DNA of 34,524 nt from Clostridium sp. 1001271B_151109_B4 (GCF_015670405.1 NZ_JADPBQ010000023.1:8807-43330); one strand, 5' to 3'. Shown: positions 10,110 through 18,946, counted from the first letter of the stretch. A program made the numbers and translations. The notes: generated by a model not told the origin, from the sequence alone.

Positions 10110-11450
10110 TTAAAGAAAGTTTTCAGAAATTTTTAAAAGACTGTCCTTAGTATTTAGAGTTTTATCATCTAAAACTTTTTCTAATAAAAATATTAGTATT
10201 TCTCCAATAATTTTTCCAGGTTTAATATTTAAATGTGTCATTAAATCAGAGCCAGTAACAGCTAAGTCTTTGATATAAAGTGGTTCTTTATTTTTAAGTA
10301 TTAATTTTACTCTATCAGAAATATAATCTACTTTTTTCAAGAAAGGAACTGGATCCCATAATGAATTTATATCAGCTTTTTGGAGTTCAAAAAGTGTAAA
10401 TATATTTTCACTACCAACACGTATTAATAATCTTTTGATTTCACCATCAGTAGGCATATAATTAACATCTAAAACTAAGTGATCATAAATTATTTTAGAA
10501 ACTTTGTCTATAGTATTATTATCAAATTTTAGCCTAGATAATATTGGTTTACATATTATTGCACCTTCTTGAGCGTGACCAGGGAAGTAGCAATGACCAT
10601 TAGGTAATTGCTTTAATGTATTAAGCTTACCAACATCATGAAAAAGAGCTGATAATCTTAAGATTAAATCATTATTTGAAGTATTACTTATTACATTTAA
10701 AGTATGATTAAAAACATCTCTATTATGATTATTACAAAGAGGTGTATAACCAACCAAATTATAAATTTCAGGAATAATTATTTCAAGAATTCCAGTGTCT
10801 TTAAGTAAATTCAAACCATCACAAGGATTGTCGGAAATCAGGATTTTACATAATTCATCTCTAATACGCTCAATACTAATATTTTTTATTAGTTTATAAT
10901 TTGATTTTATAGCTACATATGTTGAATCATCAATTTTAAATCCTAACTGACAGCTAAATCTAATAGCACGCAACATTCTTAAAGCATCTTCTTGGAATCT
11001 TTTATTTGGATCGCCAACAGCCTTAATTATTTTATTTTTTATATCATCTATACCATTAAAATAGTCTATAAGGCCTTCTTTATTGTTATAAGCTAAAGCA
11101 TTAACTGTAAAATCACGCCTTGATAAATCTTCTTTTATGTTTGAAACAAATTCAACAGACTCGGGATGACGATTATCTAAATAATTTCCTTCTGTTCTGT
11201 AAGTAGTAACTTCTAGATTTTCATTATCCAATACAACGGTAATTGTCCCATGTTTAATTCCCGTTGGTATTGTTTTTTCAAATAGTGATTCTGTTATGTT
11301 TGGTAAGGCAGAAGTGGTTATATCATAATCCTTAGGTGTTAAGCCAAGTAAGCAATCTCTAACACATCCACCAACCATAAAGGCTTCATAATTATTTTTA
11401 TAAAAAGTATCTATAATAAATTGAACGTTATTAGGTATATTAATAAACAT
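10110..11450 (-). CDS. cca: CCA tRNA nucleotidyltransferase with HD domain
   Basis: Adds or repairs the 3' CCA of tRNA, or adds poly(A) in some relatives. The class II nucleotidyltransferase head shows GGCVRDCLLG and KDYDITT, with the metal-binding D41/D43, then IKHGTITV and RRDFTVNALAYN. The RNA-binding helical region follows (EDALRMLRAIRF), then an HD phosphohydrolase-like domain with LSALFHDVGKL and a later GHAQEGA. The 446-residue length fits clostridial members. AAAGGAT precedes the ATG on the minus strand. Since all five tRNA genes seen here encode CCA, repair or RNA tailing may be its main task. Poly(A) polymerase (PcnB) is the alternative name; sequence alone does not separate the two. 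Confidence 0.92.
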   Translation of the reverse strand: MFINIPNNVQFIIDTFYKNNYEAFMVGGCVRDCLLGLTPKDYDITTSALPNITESLFEKTIPTGIKHGTITVVLDNENLEVTTYRTEGNYLDNRHPESVEFVSNIKEDLSRRDFTVNALAYNNKEGLIDYFNGIDDIKNKIIKAVGDPNKRFQEDALRMLRAIRFSCQLGFKIDDSTYVAIKSNYKLIKNISIERIRDELCKILISDNPCDGLNLLKDTGILEIIIPEIYNLVGYTPLCNNHNRDVFNHTLNVISNTSNNDLILRLSALFHDVGKLNTLKQLPNGHCYFPGHAQEGAIICKPILSRLKFDNNTIDKVSKIIYDHLVLDVNYMPTDGEIKRLLIRVGSENIFTLFELQKADINSLWDPVPFLKKVDYISDRVKLILKNKEPLYIKDLAVTGSDLMTHLNIKPGKIIGEILIFLLEKVLDDKTLNTKDSLLKISENFL

Positions 11451-11521
11451 ATTAAATCATCCTTTAAAATAAATTGTTATTAATATATTTTAACATAAAG
11501 ATCATTAAAAAAAGATAATAG

Positions 11522-11576
11522 TAAAAAATTAAGAGGTAGAAGTTAACTGAATTAGAATTTAATTTCTACCTCTTAA
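11522..11576 (-). terminator. terminator of the L,D-transpeptidase gene
   Basis: TTAAGAGGTAGAA (11529-11541) is the exact inverse of TTCTACCTCTTAA (11564-11576). On the minus strand the hairpin is followed by a run of Ts (11528 down to 11523). It starts 4 nt after the stop codon. Confidence 0.88.
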
Positions 11577-11579
11577 TAC

Positions 11580-12788
11580 TTATTTAATTATTACTTTTGT
11601 ACCTGCTTCTATATTGTCATATATCCATTTAGCATCTTCAGTTTTTAATCTAATACAACCATGAGAAGCAGGAGTACCTAAAGTGTTATCAACTACTTCA
11701 CTTTGGTCTTCATTATAAGGAACTGAGTGGAAAAGATAATCTCCATAAAACTGTACCCAGTACTTACCACCTTGTTTGTATTTATCAGAAAAGAACCAAT
11801 CACCACGTTCCCTTACATCATAAACACCAGTAGGTGTATTTTCACCATCTATGCCAGTTGAACAATTAAAGGATTTAATTTTATCCCATTTGTTCATTGA
11901 GCCTTTATAAACATAAGTAATTTGATCAGCTAAACTAACGTATATTAAATTAGAAGTTAAGCTTTCAAGATTTAATGTATTAATATTAGAGCTAGTTATT
12001 GAATTAAGCAACTCACTAGATGTTGATGTTGAATTTTGTGTACTATCCGATGAACTTAATGAAGCTAAGTAACTTTCTTTAGCCTCAGCAATTGAAGTAA
12101 TTTTATTTTGAACATCAGAATCATCTTTTGAAACTATAGAAGTATCAATATTATTTAATAAATCTATAGCTTTTGTATAGTAATCATTATTAGCTAATTC
12201 ATCTGCCTCATTGAATATATTTTCTTTATAGTTACTAATACATTTTTCTATATATTCATTTGCTTTTTCTGAATAGTCTGAATCAGCAGGGATTTTCTTT
12301 AGAAAATTAAGAGCTTCTTCAAAGTTACCATTATCACAATTATCTAATCCAAGAGATAAAAGAGCTTCGTAATCTGAAGAGTCTTCAGCTTCATAACTTT
12401 CATCTAATGAAATTATAAGCTTATTTATAGATGAATTTAAGATATCATAACTTTTAATTTCATTAAGAACTATTAAAGCTTTATCTTTATTTTCATCATT
12501 TTCTGATAATGTGTCACATATATTATTAACTATTCCAGAAAAGTAAGTATTTAAATCAGTATTTAGTGTTTTTTTCTTTAATTTTAAATAGATACTATTA
12601 CTATCAATAAGCTTTTTGGCATCAGTAAAATTACAATTATTAAATTCTGAATAAAACGTACTTGTAATTGTGGAATATTTATAATTAACATAATAGTTTA
12701 AAGCCAAAATTAATAATAGGAATGAAAAAGTAATAGTAACAATTCGAAATATATTCTTTTTTTTACGTTTTCTAAATAAATTTTGCAA
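11580..12788 (-). CDS. membrane-anchored L,D-transpeptidase (YkuD domain)
   Basis: Predicted to form 3-3 peptidoglycan cross-links or attach proteins to the wall, acting outside the membrane. Basic residues (RKRKKKN) and one hydrophobic segment near residues 14-34 make an uncleaved signal anchor. A ~220-residue, helical, acidic extracytoplasmic region with a Ser/Thr-rich linker near 245-265 resembles tetratricopeptide-type repeats (inference). The YkuD domain occupies the last ~120 residues, with H354 in FHSVP and the catalytic SHGCIRL (C378). The start is TTG at 12788-12786: AAGGAGGT on the minus strand (12802-12795) lies 6 nt upstream and no suitable ATG exists. Its own terminator separates it from cca. 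Confidence 0.92.
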   Translation of the reverse strand: MQNLFRKRKKKNIFRIVTITFSFLLLILALNYYVNYKYSTITSTFYSEFNNCNFTDAKKLIDSNSIYLKLKKKTLNTDLNTYFSGIVNNICDTLSENDENKDKALIVLNEIKSYDILNSSINKLIISLDESYEAEDSSDYEALLSLGLDNCDNGNFEEALNFLKKIPADSDYSEKANEYIEKCISNYKENIFNEADELANNDYYTKAIDLLNNIDTSIVSKDDSDVQNKITSIAEAKESYLASLSSSDSTQNSTSTSSELLNSITSSNINTLNLESLTSNLIYVSLADQITYVYKGSMNKWDKIKSFNCSTGIDGENTPTGVYDVRERGDWFFSDKYKQGGKYWVQFYGDYLFHSVPYNEDQSEVVDNTLGTPASHGCIRLKTEDAKWIYDNIEAGTKVIIK

Positions 12789-12963
12789 TGTTATACCTCC
12801 TTATAGCTATTAATAATATTTGACTAATTTTCCAATTTTAAACCTATAATTAGTAAATTTATAAAAAGTACATAAGAAAATATTGAAAATATGTTATACT
12901 TAAAAAGTATAAAGGTTTGTTAATTTAGAAGGTTTAATAGAATAAAGGAGCGATAATTTAAAA

Positions 12964-13725
12964 ATGAGAAATAAATTTATTTTTAGCATAAATCCTAAGA
13001 AATATGTTTATTTAAATAAAGAAAAATTAAGTAAAGGTTTTTTATATATTTTGTTGTTATCTGTAATTATTGGACTTGTTCAAGGAATAATGGGAGCAGT
13101 GTTAATATCAGGATTAGAAAAAACAACTAAAATGATTTTAGAAGAAGATGAAGTGCAATTTGAAATGAAGGATGGAATATTAGATTTTAAAAATTCACCT
13201 TTAAAAGAAGAAGAGGGTCAGGCTTTGTTATACATTGATACAAATAAAGATATAGACGATTTAGATTCACTAAGAAGCATTACAGTTCATAAGGATACAG
13301 TTACTGTATTACTAAAAGATGGATTTATGGTTAAGAGTGGTTCAGAAAGTGTTACTCAAAAATATTCTGATTTAGGGTTAGATTTAATTAATTTTAATAA
13401 TGATTTTGTTATATCAGTCATTGAAAAAATTGATATAGTAAAATATATAATAACACCTATCATGATAGTAGTTAAATTTATTCAATTATTAATGTATGCA
13501 TTATTTATATCATTAATAGGGATATTAAGTAATTTAATTTTAAATAGAAAAATGCCTTATAATAGAGTATTTAATTTAGCACTATATTCAGTTACATTAC
13601 CAACAATAATTAATATAATATTCCCAATAGGAGTATATTCAATTTTAATTGGAGGAATCATATTAATGTTTGGATTAAGTTTTATTAATGATAATTACTT
13701 AAAACAAACTATTAATAGGGAATAA
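12964..13725 (+). CDS. DUF1189 family membrane protein
   Basis: A 253-residue protein with one hydrophobic segment at about residues 25-48, a hydrophilic region of ~110 residues, then three or four hydrophobic segments between about 155 and 243. This layout and the opening FIFSINPKKY match the DUF1189 family of Firmicutes, whose function is unknown to me. The central region with repeated short strands probably lies outside the membrane. AAAGGAG precedes ATG12964 at slightly long spacing. It diverges from the L,D-transpeptidase gene across a 175-bp gap, so a cell-envelope role is possible but unproven. No clear terminator follows before the tRNA promoter. Confidence 0.8.
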   Translation: MRNKFIFSINPKKYVYLNKEKLSKGFLYILLLSVIIGLVQGIMGAVLISGLEKTTKMILEEDEVQFEMKDGILDFKNSPLKEEEGQALLYIDTNKDIDDLDSLRSITVHKDTVTVLLKDGFMVKSGSESVTQKYSDLGLDLINFNNDFVISVIEKIDIVKYIITPIMIVVKFIQLLMYALFISLIGILSNLILNRKMPYNRVFNLALYSVTLPTIINIIFPIGVYSILIGGIILMFGLSFINDNYLKQTINRE

Positions 13726-13749
13726 TTGCAATATTAATTGTTTTATTTC

Positions 13750-13778
13750 TTGAAAAATTAATTTATTTGTGTTAACAT
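13750..13778 (+). promoter_or_regulatory. promoter of tRNA-Arg
   Basis: TTGAAA (13750-13755) and TAACAT (13773-13778) have a 17-bp spacer, and the tRNA starts 17 nt further on. Confidence 0.65.
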
Positions 13779-13795
13779 AGATTTGTTAACACCAT

Positions 13796-13870
13796 GGAGC
13801 GTTAGTTAAACGGATATAACACGCCGCTACGGACGGCGCATTAAGGGTTCGATTCCTTTACGCTCTGCCA
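13796..13870 (+). tRNA. tRNA-Arg(ACG)
   Basis: Acceptor GGAGCGT (13796-13802) pairs with ACGCTCT (13860-13866), with a G-U first pair, then G13867 and encoded CCA. CGCCG/CGGCG encloses CTACGGA, giving anticodon ACG, which would be edited to inosine to read CGU/CGC/CGA. Confidence 0.95.
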
Positions 13871-13873
13871 TGT

Positions 13874-13906
13874 AAGAACTGTTGAATTTCAACAGTTCTT
13901 TTTTTA
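13874..13906 (+). terminator. terminator of tRNA-Arg
   Basis: AGAACTGTTGA (13875-13885) pairs with TCAACAGTTCT (13889-13899) around a 3-nt loop and runs into a T-tract. Confidence 0.93.
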
Positions 13907-13970
13907 TTGATTAAATTTCAATTTGCTAGGAAAACTAAGAATATAGTTTGAGTAAAGAGGTATCAAAAAT

Positions 13971-15101
13971 ATGATTAATATTTTAATAAGTCAAGTTGAT
14001 GAACATAATGAAAGTAATATATTAGCAACAAAAGAATTTAATCCAGAAAAAGTCTATCTTATTAAAGATAAATGCTATGCAGCAAAGGCTGAAGCATTAA
14101 AAATATATTATGAAAAAAACTTTAAAAATGTTAAGTTAGAACTTTTTGATTTTGAAGAAGGAAATAAAGAGGCTTTAGAAAAAATAATAGATAATGTAGA
14201 GGACGAAAATATAATAGTAAATTTAACTGGTGGAAAAAGAGTAAATTCCTTAATTTTATTAGATATTTGCTTAAAAAAGAAAATTAAAGCAGTATACATT
14301 GGTATTAAAGAAAAGATTATGTATGAATTTGATAATAATGATGTTTTAAGTTCAAACAAAAACTTTGAAGATTTAGAAATTGACGATATAGCAAAGGCTT
14401 CAGGAGGCATGATTATTGAAGATGCTTCACAACTATGTAATAAAAAAGATTTAATATATTTTTCAGAACAAATATCAAAGAATTTACCATTATGGCATGA
14501 ATATAAACAAAAATTATATGAAGCAAGTATATTTGAGCATGATGCTAATAATCAGCAAAGAATATATATACATACAGATAAATTAGATGAAAAAGAAAAA
14601 AAATTGTTAAATAAAGTGTTAGAAAAACTTAAAGAAATGAAAGAAATAACTCTAAATGAAAGTAATAATAAAATTATAGTAGATTTTTTAAATAATTATA
14701 TAAAAGCATTTATTTTTAAGAGTGGTACATGGTTAGAAATAGAAACTAATAAGCTTATTAATAAAATAGAAGAAATAGATGAATCTAAAAATGGTGTTAT
14801 GTTTTTATGGAATGATGATAATAAAAGTGTTAGAAATGAAGTAGACGTAGTAGCAGTAAAAGATTCTGTGCCTATTTTTATTTCTTGCAAGGATAGTGAT
14901 AAATACAATGAAATGGCACTAAATGAATTAAATGTTTATGCTTCAAAATTTGGTGGCGAAAATTCATATAAATTCTTGGTAGCAACAAAAGAACCAATAA
15001 AATCTCCAGTAAGCATAAGAGCAAAAGAAATGGGAATCCACCTAATAATCTTCGACGGAGACGAAGATAAATTTATACGAACAATTAAAGCTATAATTTA
15101 G
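13971..15101 (+). CDS. Card1-like CARF-nuclease (DUF1887 family), stand-alone
   Basis: A 376-residue protein with the two-domain plan of DUF1887/Card1 and Can2 effectors. These are nucleases activated by the cyclic oligoadenylates that type III CRISPR complexes make. Residues 1-150 look like a CARF Rossmann domain: ILISQVDEHN at the start and NLTGGKRVNS (84-93), matching the ligand-binding TGG-K loop. A linker of ~80 residues follows. The C-terminal PD-(D/E)xK-type domain shows TWLEIE (E256), NEVDVVAV (D292) and IFISCK (K307). The position two before the lysine, often Glu, is S305. AAGAGG precedes ATG13971. No cas gene or CRISPR array is in the window, so its activating signal must come from elsewhere, or it serves another role. 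It ends beside a long palindrome and is convergent with psd. Confidence 0.82.
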   Translation: MINILISQVDEHNESNILATKEFNPEKVYLIKDKCYAAKAEALKIYYEKNFKNVKLELFDFEEGNKEALEKIIDNVEDENIIVNLTGGKRVNSLILLDICLKKKIKAVYIGIKEKIMYEFDNNDVLSSNKNFEDLEIDDIAKASGGMIIEDASQLCNKKDLIYFSEQISKNLPLWHEYKQKLYEASIFEHDANNQQRIYIHTDKLDEKEKKLLNKVLEKLKEMKEITLNESNNKIIVDFLNNYIKAFIFKSGTWLEIETNKLINKIEEIDESKNGVMFLWNDDNKSVRNEVDVVAVKDSVPIFISCKDSDKYNEMALNELNVYASKFGGENSYKFLVATKEPIKSPVSIRAKEMGIHLIIFDGDEDKFIRTIKAII

Positions 15102-15112
15102 TTGCAGTACAG

Positions 15113-15316
15113 TAAAGCAAAAAAATAAATAGATTATCTCCAGGAATTAGTATAATTTTCGATAAGAATTTATATCCTTATTTCCGTAAAAACTGCTAAA
15201 GCTTCGGATGTCGTTTCACTCCCTCAGCTTCTTAGCGCAGTTTTTATTTCAATAAGGATTAAATTCTAAAACTCAATTATAATATTCCTTCCGATAATCC
15301 ATTTATTTTTTCTTTA
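15113..15316. repeat. ~200-bp imperfect palindrome, element A
   Basis: The arms at 15113-15196 and 15237-15316 are reverse complements over most of their length; the ends AAAAAATAAAT/ATTTATTTTTT and the inner AAAACTGC/GCAGTTTT match exactly. The central 40 nt (15197-15236) carry TAAAGC and GCTTCTTAGC, which can pair as a short inner stem. The element begins 12 nt after the Card1-like stop codon. It has no ORF. It shares its plan with element B. It could fold into a very long RNA hairpin and end transcription; it could equally be a nonautonomous mobile palindrome. Confidence 0.75.
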
Positions 15317-15427
15317 TTACCACATTCCACTAATTTAAGCCTAAGTTGATTCTAGTTATTTAACTCTTGTGCTATAAAATAGTAGTATTGCAATTCAAGG
15401 GATAATTTAGTTTGCTATGGGTATACA
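15317..15427. other. spacer between the two palindromes
   Basis: This is 111 bp of AT-rich sequence between the two palindromes, in a 534-bp gene-free gap. I see no ORF, tRNA, convincing promoter or hairpin here. Confidence 0.6.
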
Positions 15428-15631
15428 GAAAAAAAGAAGATATTATATTGAAGGCAATATTGAAAGCAAGCCGTAGAATTTAATAGTTACTGGAGTAAAG
15501 TTCGCGTTAAGAAGATTATATGTTTGAGCCGATAGGCGAGTTTATAATCTTTAGCAAACTTTATGGAAGTAACTATATAAATTCAAGGCGAGATTTCATA
15601 AATTCCCGTAAAGATAATGTCTTCTTTTTTC
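15428..15631. repeat. ~200-bp imperfect palindrome, element B
   Basis: The left arm begins GAAAAAAAGAAGA (15428) and the right arm ends TCTTCTTTTTTC (15631). Between them, TAGTTACT...GTAACTA and GTAAAGTT...AACTTTA are also inverted. The core reads GCGTTAAGAAGATTATA at 15504-15520 and TATAATCTTTAGCA on the other side; AAGATTATA/TATAATCTT forms a perfect 9-bp stem around GCC-GATA-GGC. It lies 4 nt from the psd stop. Read on the minus strand, its core matches element A read on the plus strand. Confidence 0.75.
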
Positions 15632-15635
15632 GATA

Positions 15636-16535
15636 TTACACGTGATAACTAAATTTTTCACCAATTTTTTCTCCCATGTTGACTTTAGTTTCGAAGCCAA
15701 AGGAAGATTGAAGTAAAATGTCATCATCTATAGTTACTGTATTCTTTTTGAAGAATAAAATTGTTGTTGATCCACCAAATTTGAAGTAGCATTTTTCATC
15801 ACCTTTTTTTACCTTTTGATTAGGTGTATAGCTTTGGATTATAGAACCAACACAAGTAGCACCAACTTCAACATGAATTACATCACCGAAGTTTTTAGAG
15901 TGGAAAACTGACCATTCCCTTTTATTTTGACAATATAATTTAGGGACTCGCTCTAAAGCTGTAGGATTAACAGAATAATAATTTCCGGGAACCTTATTTG
16001 AAGCTTCAATAGTTCCATTATCTATAAAATGTAATCTATGATAATCAGTAGGGCATAATCTTAAAACTAGACAAACACCTCCACTATATTCTTTTGCAAT
16101 TTCATCATCTTGAATTAGTTCAGATAAGCTATAAGTAATTCCTTTTACTTGAATTAGTTCATTTATATCAATATTAGTATAAGCCATTAAACGTCCATCG
16201 CCTGGAGAGATTAATATATTTTTATTAGTATTAATCGGTCGTGCTTCTCTTGTAAGTTTTCTAATAAAAAAATCATTAAAACTTTTAAAATCAGCAGGAA
16301 TGGTTGGACACATATCCATATCAATATTAAAACTTGAAATAAAAGAAGAAATTTTTTTCCTACTTAATTTACTATCACAATAAAATCCGTATATTTTTGA
16401 AAATATCCTTCTTTTAATAAATAATTCTACAAATCCTTTGCCGATTGGAGATTCATATGCCCAATTAATATATTTTTCTCCAGCTACAGTTTCTGTATCA
16501 TATTTATTTGTTCTTCTATTATAAATTTGTATCAT
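15636..16535 (-). CDS. psd: phosphatidylserine decarboxylase proenzyme
   Basis: Converts phosphatidylserine to phosphatidylethanolamine at the membrane. The enzyme cleaves itself to make a pyruvoyl cofactor. The self-cleavage site is FGGST (G255-S256), a variant of LGST. The presumed Asp-His-Ser triad is present: D113 in SPGDGR, H169 in DYHRLHF and S256. The N-terminal NRRTNKY and FNDFFIRKL segments fit the clostridial (PSD type II) group; 299 residues is the normal length. GAGGTAATTAC precedes the ATG on the minus strand. No pss gene is adjacent. It diverges from a TetR gene across ~200 bp, so that regulator could control it, but no operator is evident. Confidence 0.95.
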   Translation of the reverse strand: MIQIYNRRTNKYDTETVAGEKYINWAYESPIGKGFVELFIKRRIFSKIYGFYCDSKLSRKKISSFISSFNIDMDMCPTIPADFKSFNDFFIRKLTREARPINTNKNILISPGDGRLMAYTNIDINELIQVKGITYSLSELIQDDEIAKEYSGGVCLVLRLCPTDYHRLHFIDNGTIEASNKVPGNYYSVNPTALERVPKLYCQNKREWSVFHSKNFGDVIHVEVGATCVGSIIQSYTPNQKVKKGDEKCYFKFGGSTTILFFKKNTVTIDDDILLQSSFGFETKVNMGEKIGEKFSYHV

Positions 16536-16671
16536 GTAATTACCTCGTATTATTTTTTATAATTAATAAAAGACTATTAATTATCATAAAGATATATTTA
16601 GTTACTATTATATAATATATTAACATATTTTATTTTAATAGTTTATTAACATTAATATAAAGAAAAAATAT

Positions 16672-16700
16672 TTGAAATAAAAGATATAAAATAATAGAAT
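16672..16700 (+). promoter_or_regulatory. promoter of the TetR-family gene
   Basis: TTGAAA (16672-16677) and TAGAAT (16695-16700) have a 17-bp spacer, 38 bp before the start codon. The rest of the psd/tetR gap (16536-16671) is very AT-rich, and I see no defendable operator in it. Confidence 0.6.
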
Positions 16701-16738
16701 AAACTTATAAAATATAGTTAGTGATATGGAGGGGTAAA

Positions 16739-17299
16739 ATGAGTTTAGAAATAAAAATAGTAAATGCAACAATAGATATTTTTAGAGAAAAAGGTGTTAA
16801 ATTTACTATGGATGATTTAGCTAATAGACTTGGCGTTAGCAAACGTACATTATATGAAAATATAGATAGTAAAGAAATACTTTTAAATTTACTGGTAGAT
16901 GAAGTATTTGATTCAGTAACTGAAAAAGGAAAAGATGTAATTAATGATGAGAGTATTGGAAATTTAGAAAAATTAAAAAGGATACTGACTATTTTACCAA
17001 CATCTTACGATACTATTGATTATACTAAAATACATGAAGTAAAAAAGTTCTATCCTAAAATATATGAAAAAATCATATATAGATTAGATTTGACTTGGGA
17101 ACAAACAGATGAATTAGTTAAGAAGTGTATTAATGAAGGATTAATTAAAAAAGTGAATATATATCTTATGAAGAGTATACTAATAGGAAGTATAAGAATC
17201 TTATTAGAAGATAATAAATTAAGAGAAGAAAAAATAGATTACTCTGAAACAATGAAGAGTATTGTAGATATAATGTTTGATGGATTAGTAATTAAATAA
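16739..17299 (+). CDS. TetR/AcrR family transcriptional regulator
   Basis: A 186-residue one-component regulator. Residues 5-50 form the N-terminal TetR helix-turn-helix: IVNATIDIFREKGVKFTMDD followed by LANRLGVSKRTLYENIDSKE. The remainder is the helical ligand-binding and dimer domain, too variable to predict a ligand. ATG16739 is chosen rather than the in-frame GTG at 16721 because GGAGGGG (16728-16734) lies just before the ATG and inside the longer reading. It diverges from psd and converges on the ABC-F gene, with which it shares a terminator. The target is unknown; autoregulation and psd are the nearest candidates. Confidence 0.9.
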   Translation: MSLEIKIVNATIDIFREKGVKFTMDDLANRLGVSKRTLYENIDSKEILLNLLVDEVFDSVTEKGKDVINDESIGNLEKLKRILTILPTSYDTIDYTKIHEVKKFYPKIYEKIIYRLDLTWEQTDELVKKCINEGLIKKVNIYLMKSILIGSIRILLEDNKLREEKIDYSETMKSIVDIMFDGLVIK

Positions 17300-17301
17300 A
17301 T

Positions 17302-17356
17302 AAAAAGTCATAATAAAGGAGCCTGTAATCTAGACTCCAATATAATGACTTTTTTA
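17302..17356. terminator. bidirectional terminator between tetR and the ABC-F gene
   Basis: AAAAAGTCAT (17302-17311) inverts to ATGACTTTTT (17345-17354), with an inner GGAG/CTCC pair (17318-17321/17335-17338). There are Ts on the plus strand and, by complement, on the minus strand, as expected between convergent genes. Confidence 0.85.
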
Positions 17357-18946
17357 TTATTCAGCGAATTTTTCTAAGAATTCATCGTAAGACATTGATC
17401 TATCTAAAATAGAACCATCATCACTTATTCTTATGATTCTATTTGCAACTGTTTGAACGAATTGGTGGTCGTGAGAAGCAAATAAAACATTACTGCTATA
17501 ATCCTTTAATCCATTATTAACAGCTGTAATTGATTCAAGGTCTAAGTGGTTAGTAGGTCCATCTAAAATTAATACATTTGCACTAGAAAGCATCATTCTA
17601 GAAAGCATACATCTAACCTTTTCTCCTCCAGATAATACATTAGCTTCTTTTAAGGCTTCTTCTCCAGAGAATAACATTCTTCCTAAGAATCCTCTAATAT
17701 AACTTTCAGATTTTTCTTCAGAGAATTGTCTTAACCAGTCAACTAAGCTTAATGAGCAATCATTAAAGAATTCAGAGTTATCTTTTGGGAAGTAAGCAGT
17801 AGTTATAGTGATACCCCATTTGAATTCACCAGCATCTGGTTCCATTTCTCCGTTTATTATTTTAAATAAAGTAGTGATTGCAATTTCATTACCAACAAAA
17901 GCAATTTTATCTTCTTTATTTACTCTGAAGCTTACGTTATCTAAAACTTTAACTCCATCAATAGTCTTAGATAATCCTTCAACTACTAATATATCATTAC
18001 CAACTTCTCTTTCAGGTTTAAATCCAACGAATGGATATCTTCTGCTTGATGGTTGAATATCATCTAAAGTAATTTTATCTAATAACTTCTTACGAGATGT
18101 TGCTTGCTTAGATTTAGAAGCATTAGCACTAAATCTTGCGATGAAGTCTTGTAATTCTTTAATTTTTTCTTCTTTTTTCTTATTTTGATCTTTAGCCATT
18201 TGAGTAGCTAATTGGCTTGATTCATACCAGAAGTCATAGTTACCAACATATAATTTAATCTTACCAAAGTCAACATCAGCCATGTGAGTACAAACTTCAT
18301 TTAAGAAATGTCTATCATGTGATACAACTATAACTGTTCCTTCAAAGTCACCTAAGAAGTTTTGAAGCCATTTAATTGATTTTATATCTAAGTGGTTAGT
18401 AGGCTCATCTAGGATTAATATTCCAGGGTTACCGAATAAAGCTTGAGCAAGTAATACTTTAACCTTTTCTGCACCTGTTAATTCAGACATTAATTTGTAG
18501 TGAGCATCAGTTCCGATTCCTAAACCTTGTAATAAAGATGATGCTTCTGACTCAGCTTCCCATCCATTTAATTCAGCAAATTCACCTTCTAATTCAGCTG
18601 CTTTAATTCCGTCTTCATCTGAAAAGTCTGGTTTTGCATATAATTCATCTTTTTCTTTCATTATAGTATGTAATCTTTCATTACCCATTATAACCGTTTC
18701 TAAAACTGGGAATTCATCATACTTATAATGGTCCTGACTTAAAACAGACATTCTTGTATTTGGAGCAATTATAACTTCACCAGTGTTTGGTTCAACTTCT
18801 CCAGATAATATTTTTAAAAATGTAGATTTTCCAGCCCCGTTAGCACCAATAACACCATAGCAGTTACCAGGAGTAAATTTAATATTAACATCTTCAAATA
18901 ATTTACGAGACCCGTATCTTAAACTTACATTTAAAACATTAATCAC
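17357..18946 (-). CDS. ABC-F family ATPase (YbiT/YkpA type)
   Basis: A soluble tandem ATPase of the ABC-F group, whose members act on ribosomes. The sequence follows E. coli YbiT throughout. NBD1 has Walker A GANGAGKS (34-41), an atypical signature LTGAEK (156-161), Walker B LILDEPTNHLD (177-187) and SHD (H210). The inter-domain linker contains KELQDFIARFSANASKSKQ (266-284). In NBD2 the P-loop is degenerate (GNEIAITT, 352-359, Thr where Lys is expected), the signature LSGGEK (438-443) is normal and the Walker B catalytic Glu is Gly (LDGPTNHLD, G463). The start is GTG at 18946 with GAGG upstream. Length (529) is standard. Housekeeping translation factor is more likely than antibiotic resistance. 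Confidence 0.9.
   Translation of the reverse strand: MINVLNVSLRYGSRKLFEDVNIKFTPGNCYGVIGANGAGKSTFLKILSGEVEPNTGEVIIAPNTRMSVLSQDHYKYDEFPVLETVIMGNERLHTIMKEKDELYAKPDFSDEDGIKAAELEGEFAELNGWEAESEASSLLQGLGIGTDAHYKLMSELTGAEKVKVLLAQALFGNPGILILDEPTNHLDIKSIKWLQNFLGDFEGTVIVVSHDRHFLNEVCTHMADVDFGKIKLYVGNYDFWYESSQLATQMAKDQNKKKEEKIKELQDFIARFSANASKSKQATSRKKLLDKITLDDIQPSSRRYPFVGFKPEREVGNDILVVEGLSKTIDGVKVLDNVSFRVNKEDKIAFVGNEIAITTLFKIINGEMEPDAGEFKWGITITTAYFPKDNSEFFNDCSLSLVDWLRQFSEEKSESYIRGFLGRMLFSGEEALKEANVLSGGEKVRCMLSRMMLSSANVLILDGPTNHLDLESITAVNNGLKDYSSNVLFASHDHQFVQTVANRIIRISDDGSILDRSMSYDEFLEKFAE

Noticed and set aside
13971..15631. CRISPR array or cas genes near the Card1-like gene
   Set aside because: No regularly spaced short repeats occur; the repeated structure is two single long palindromes.
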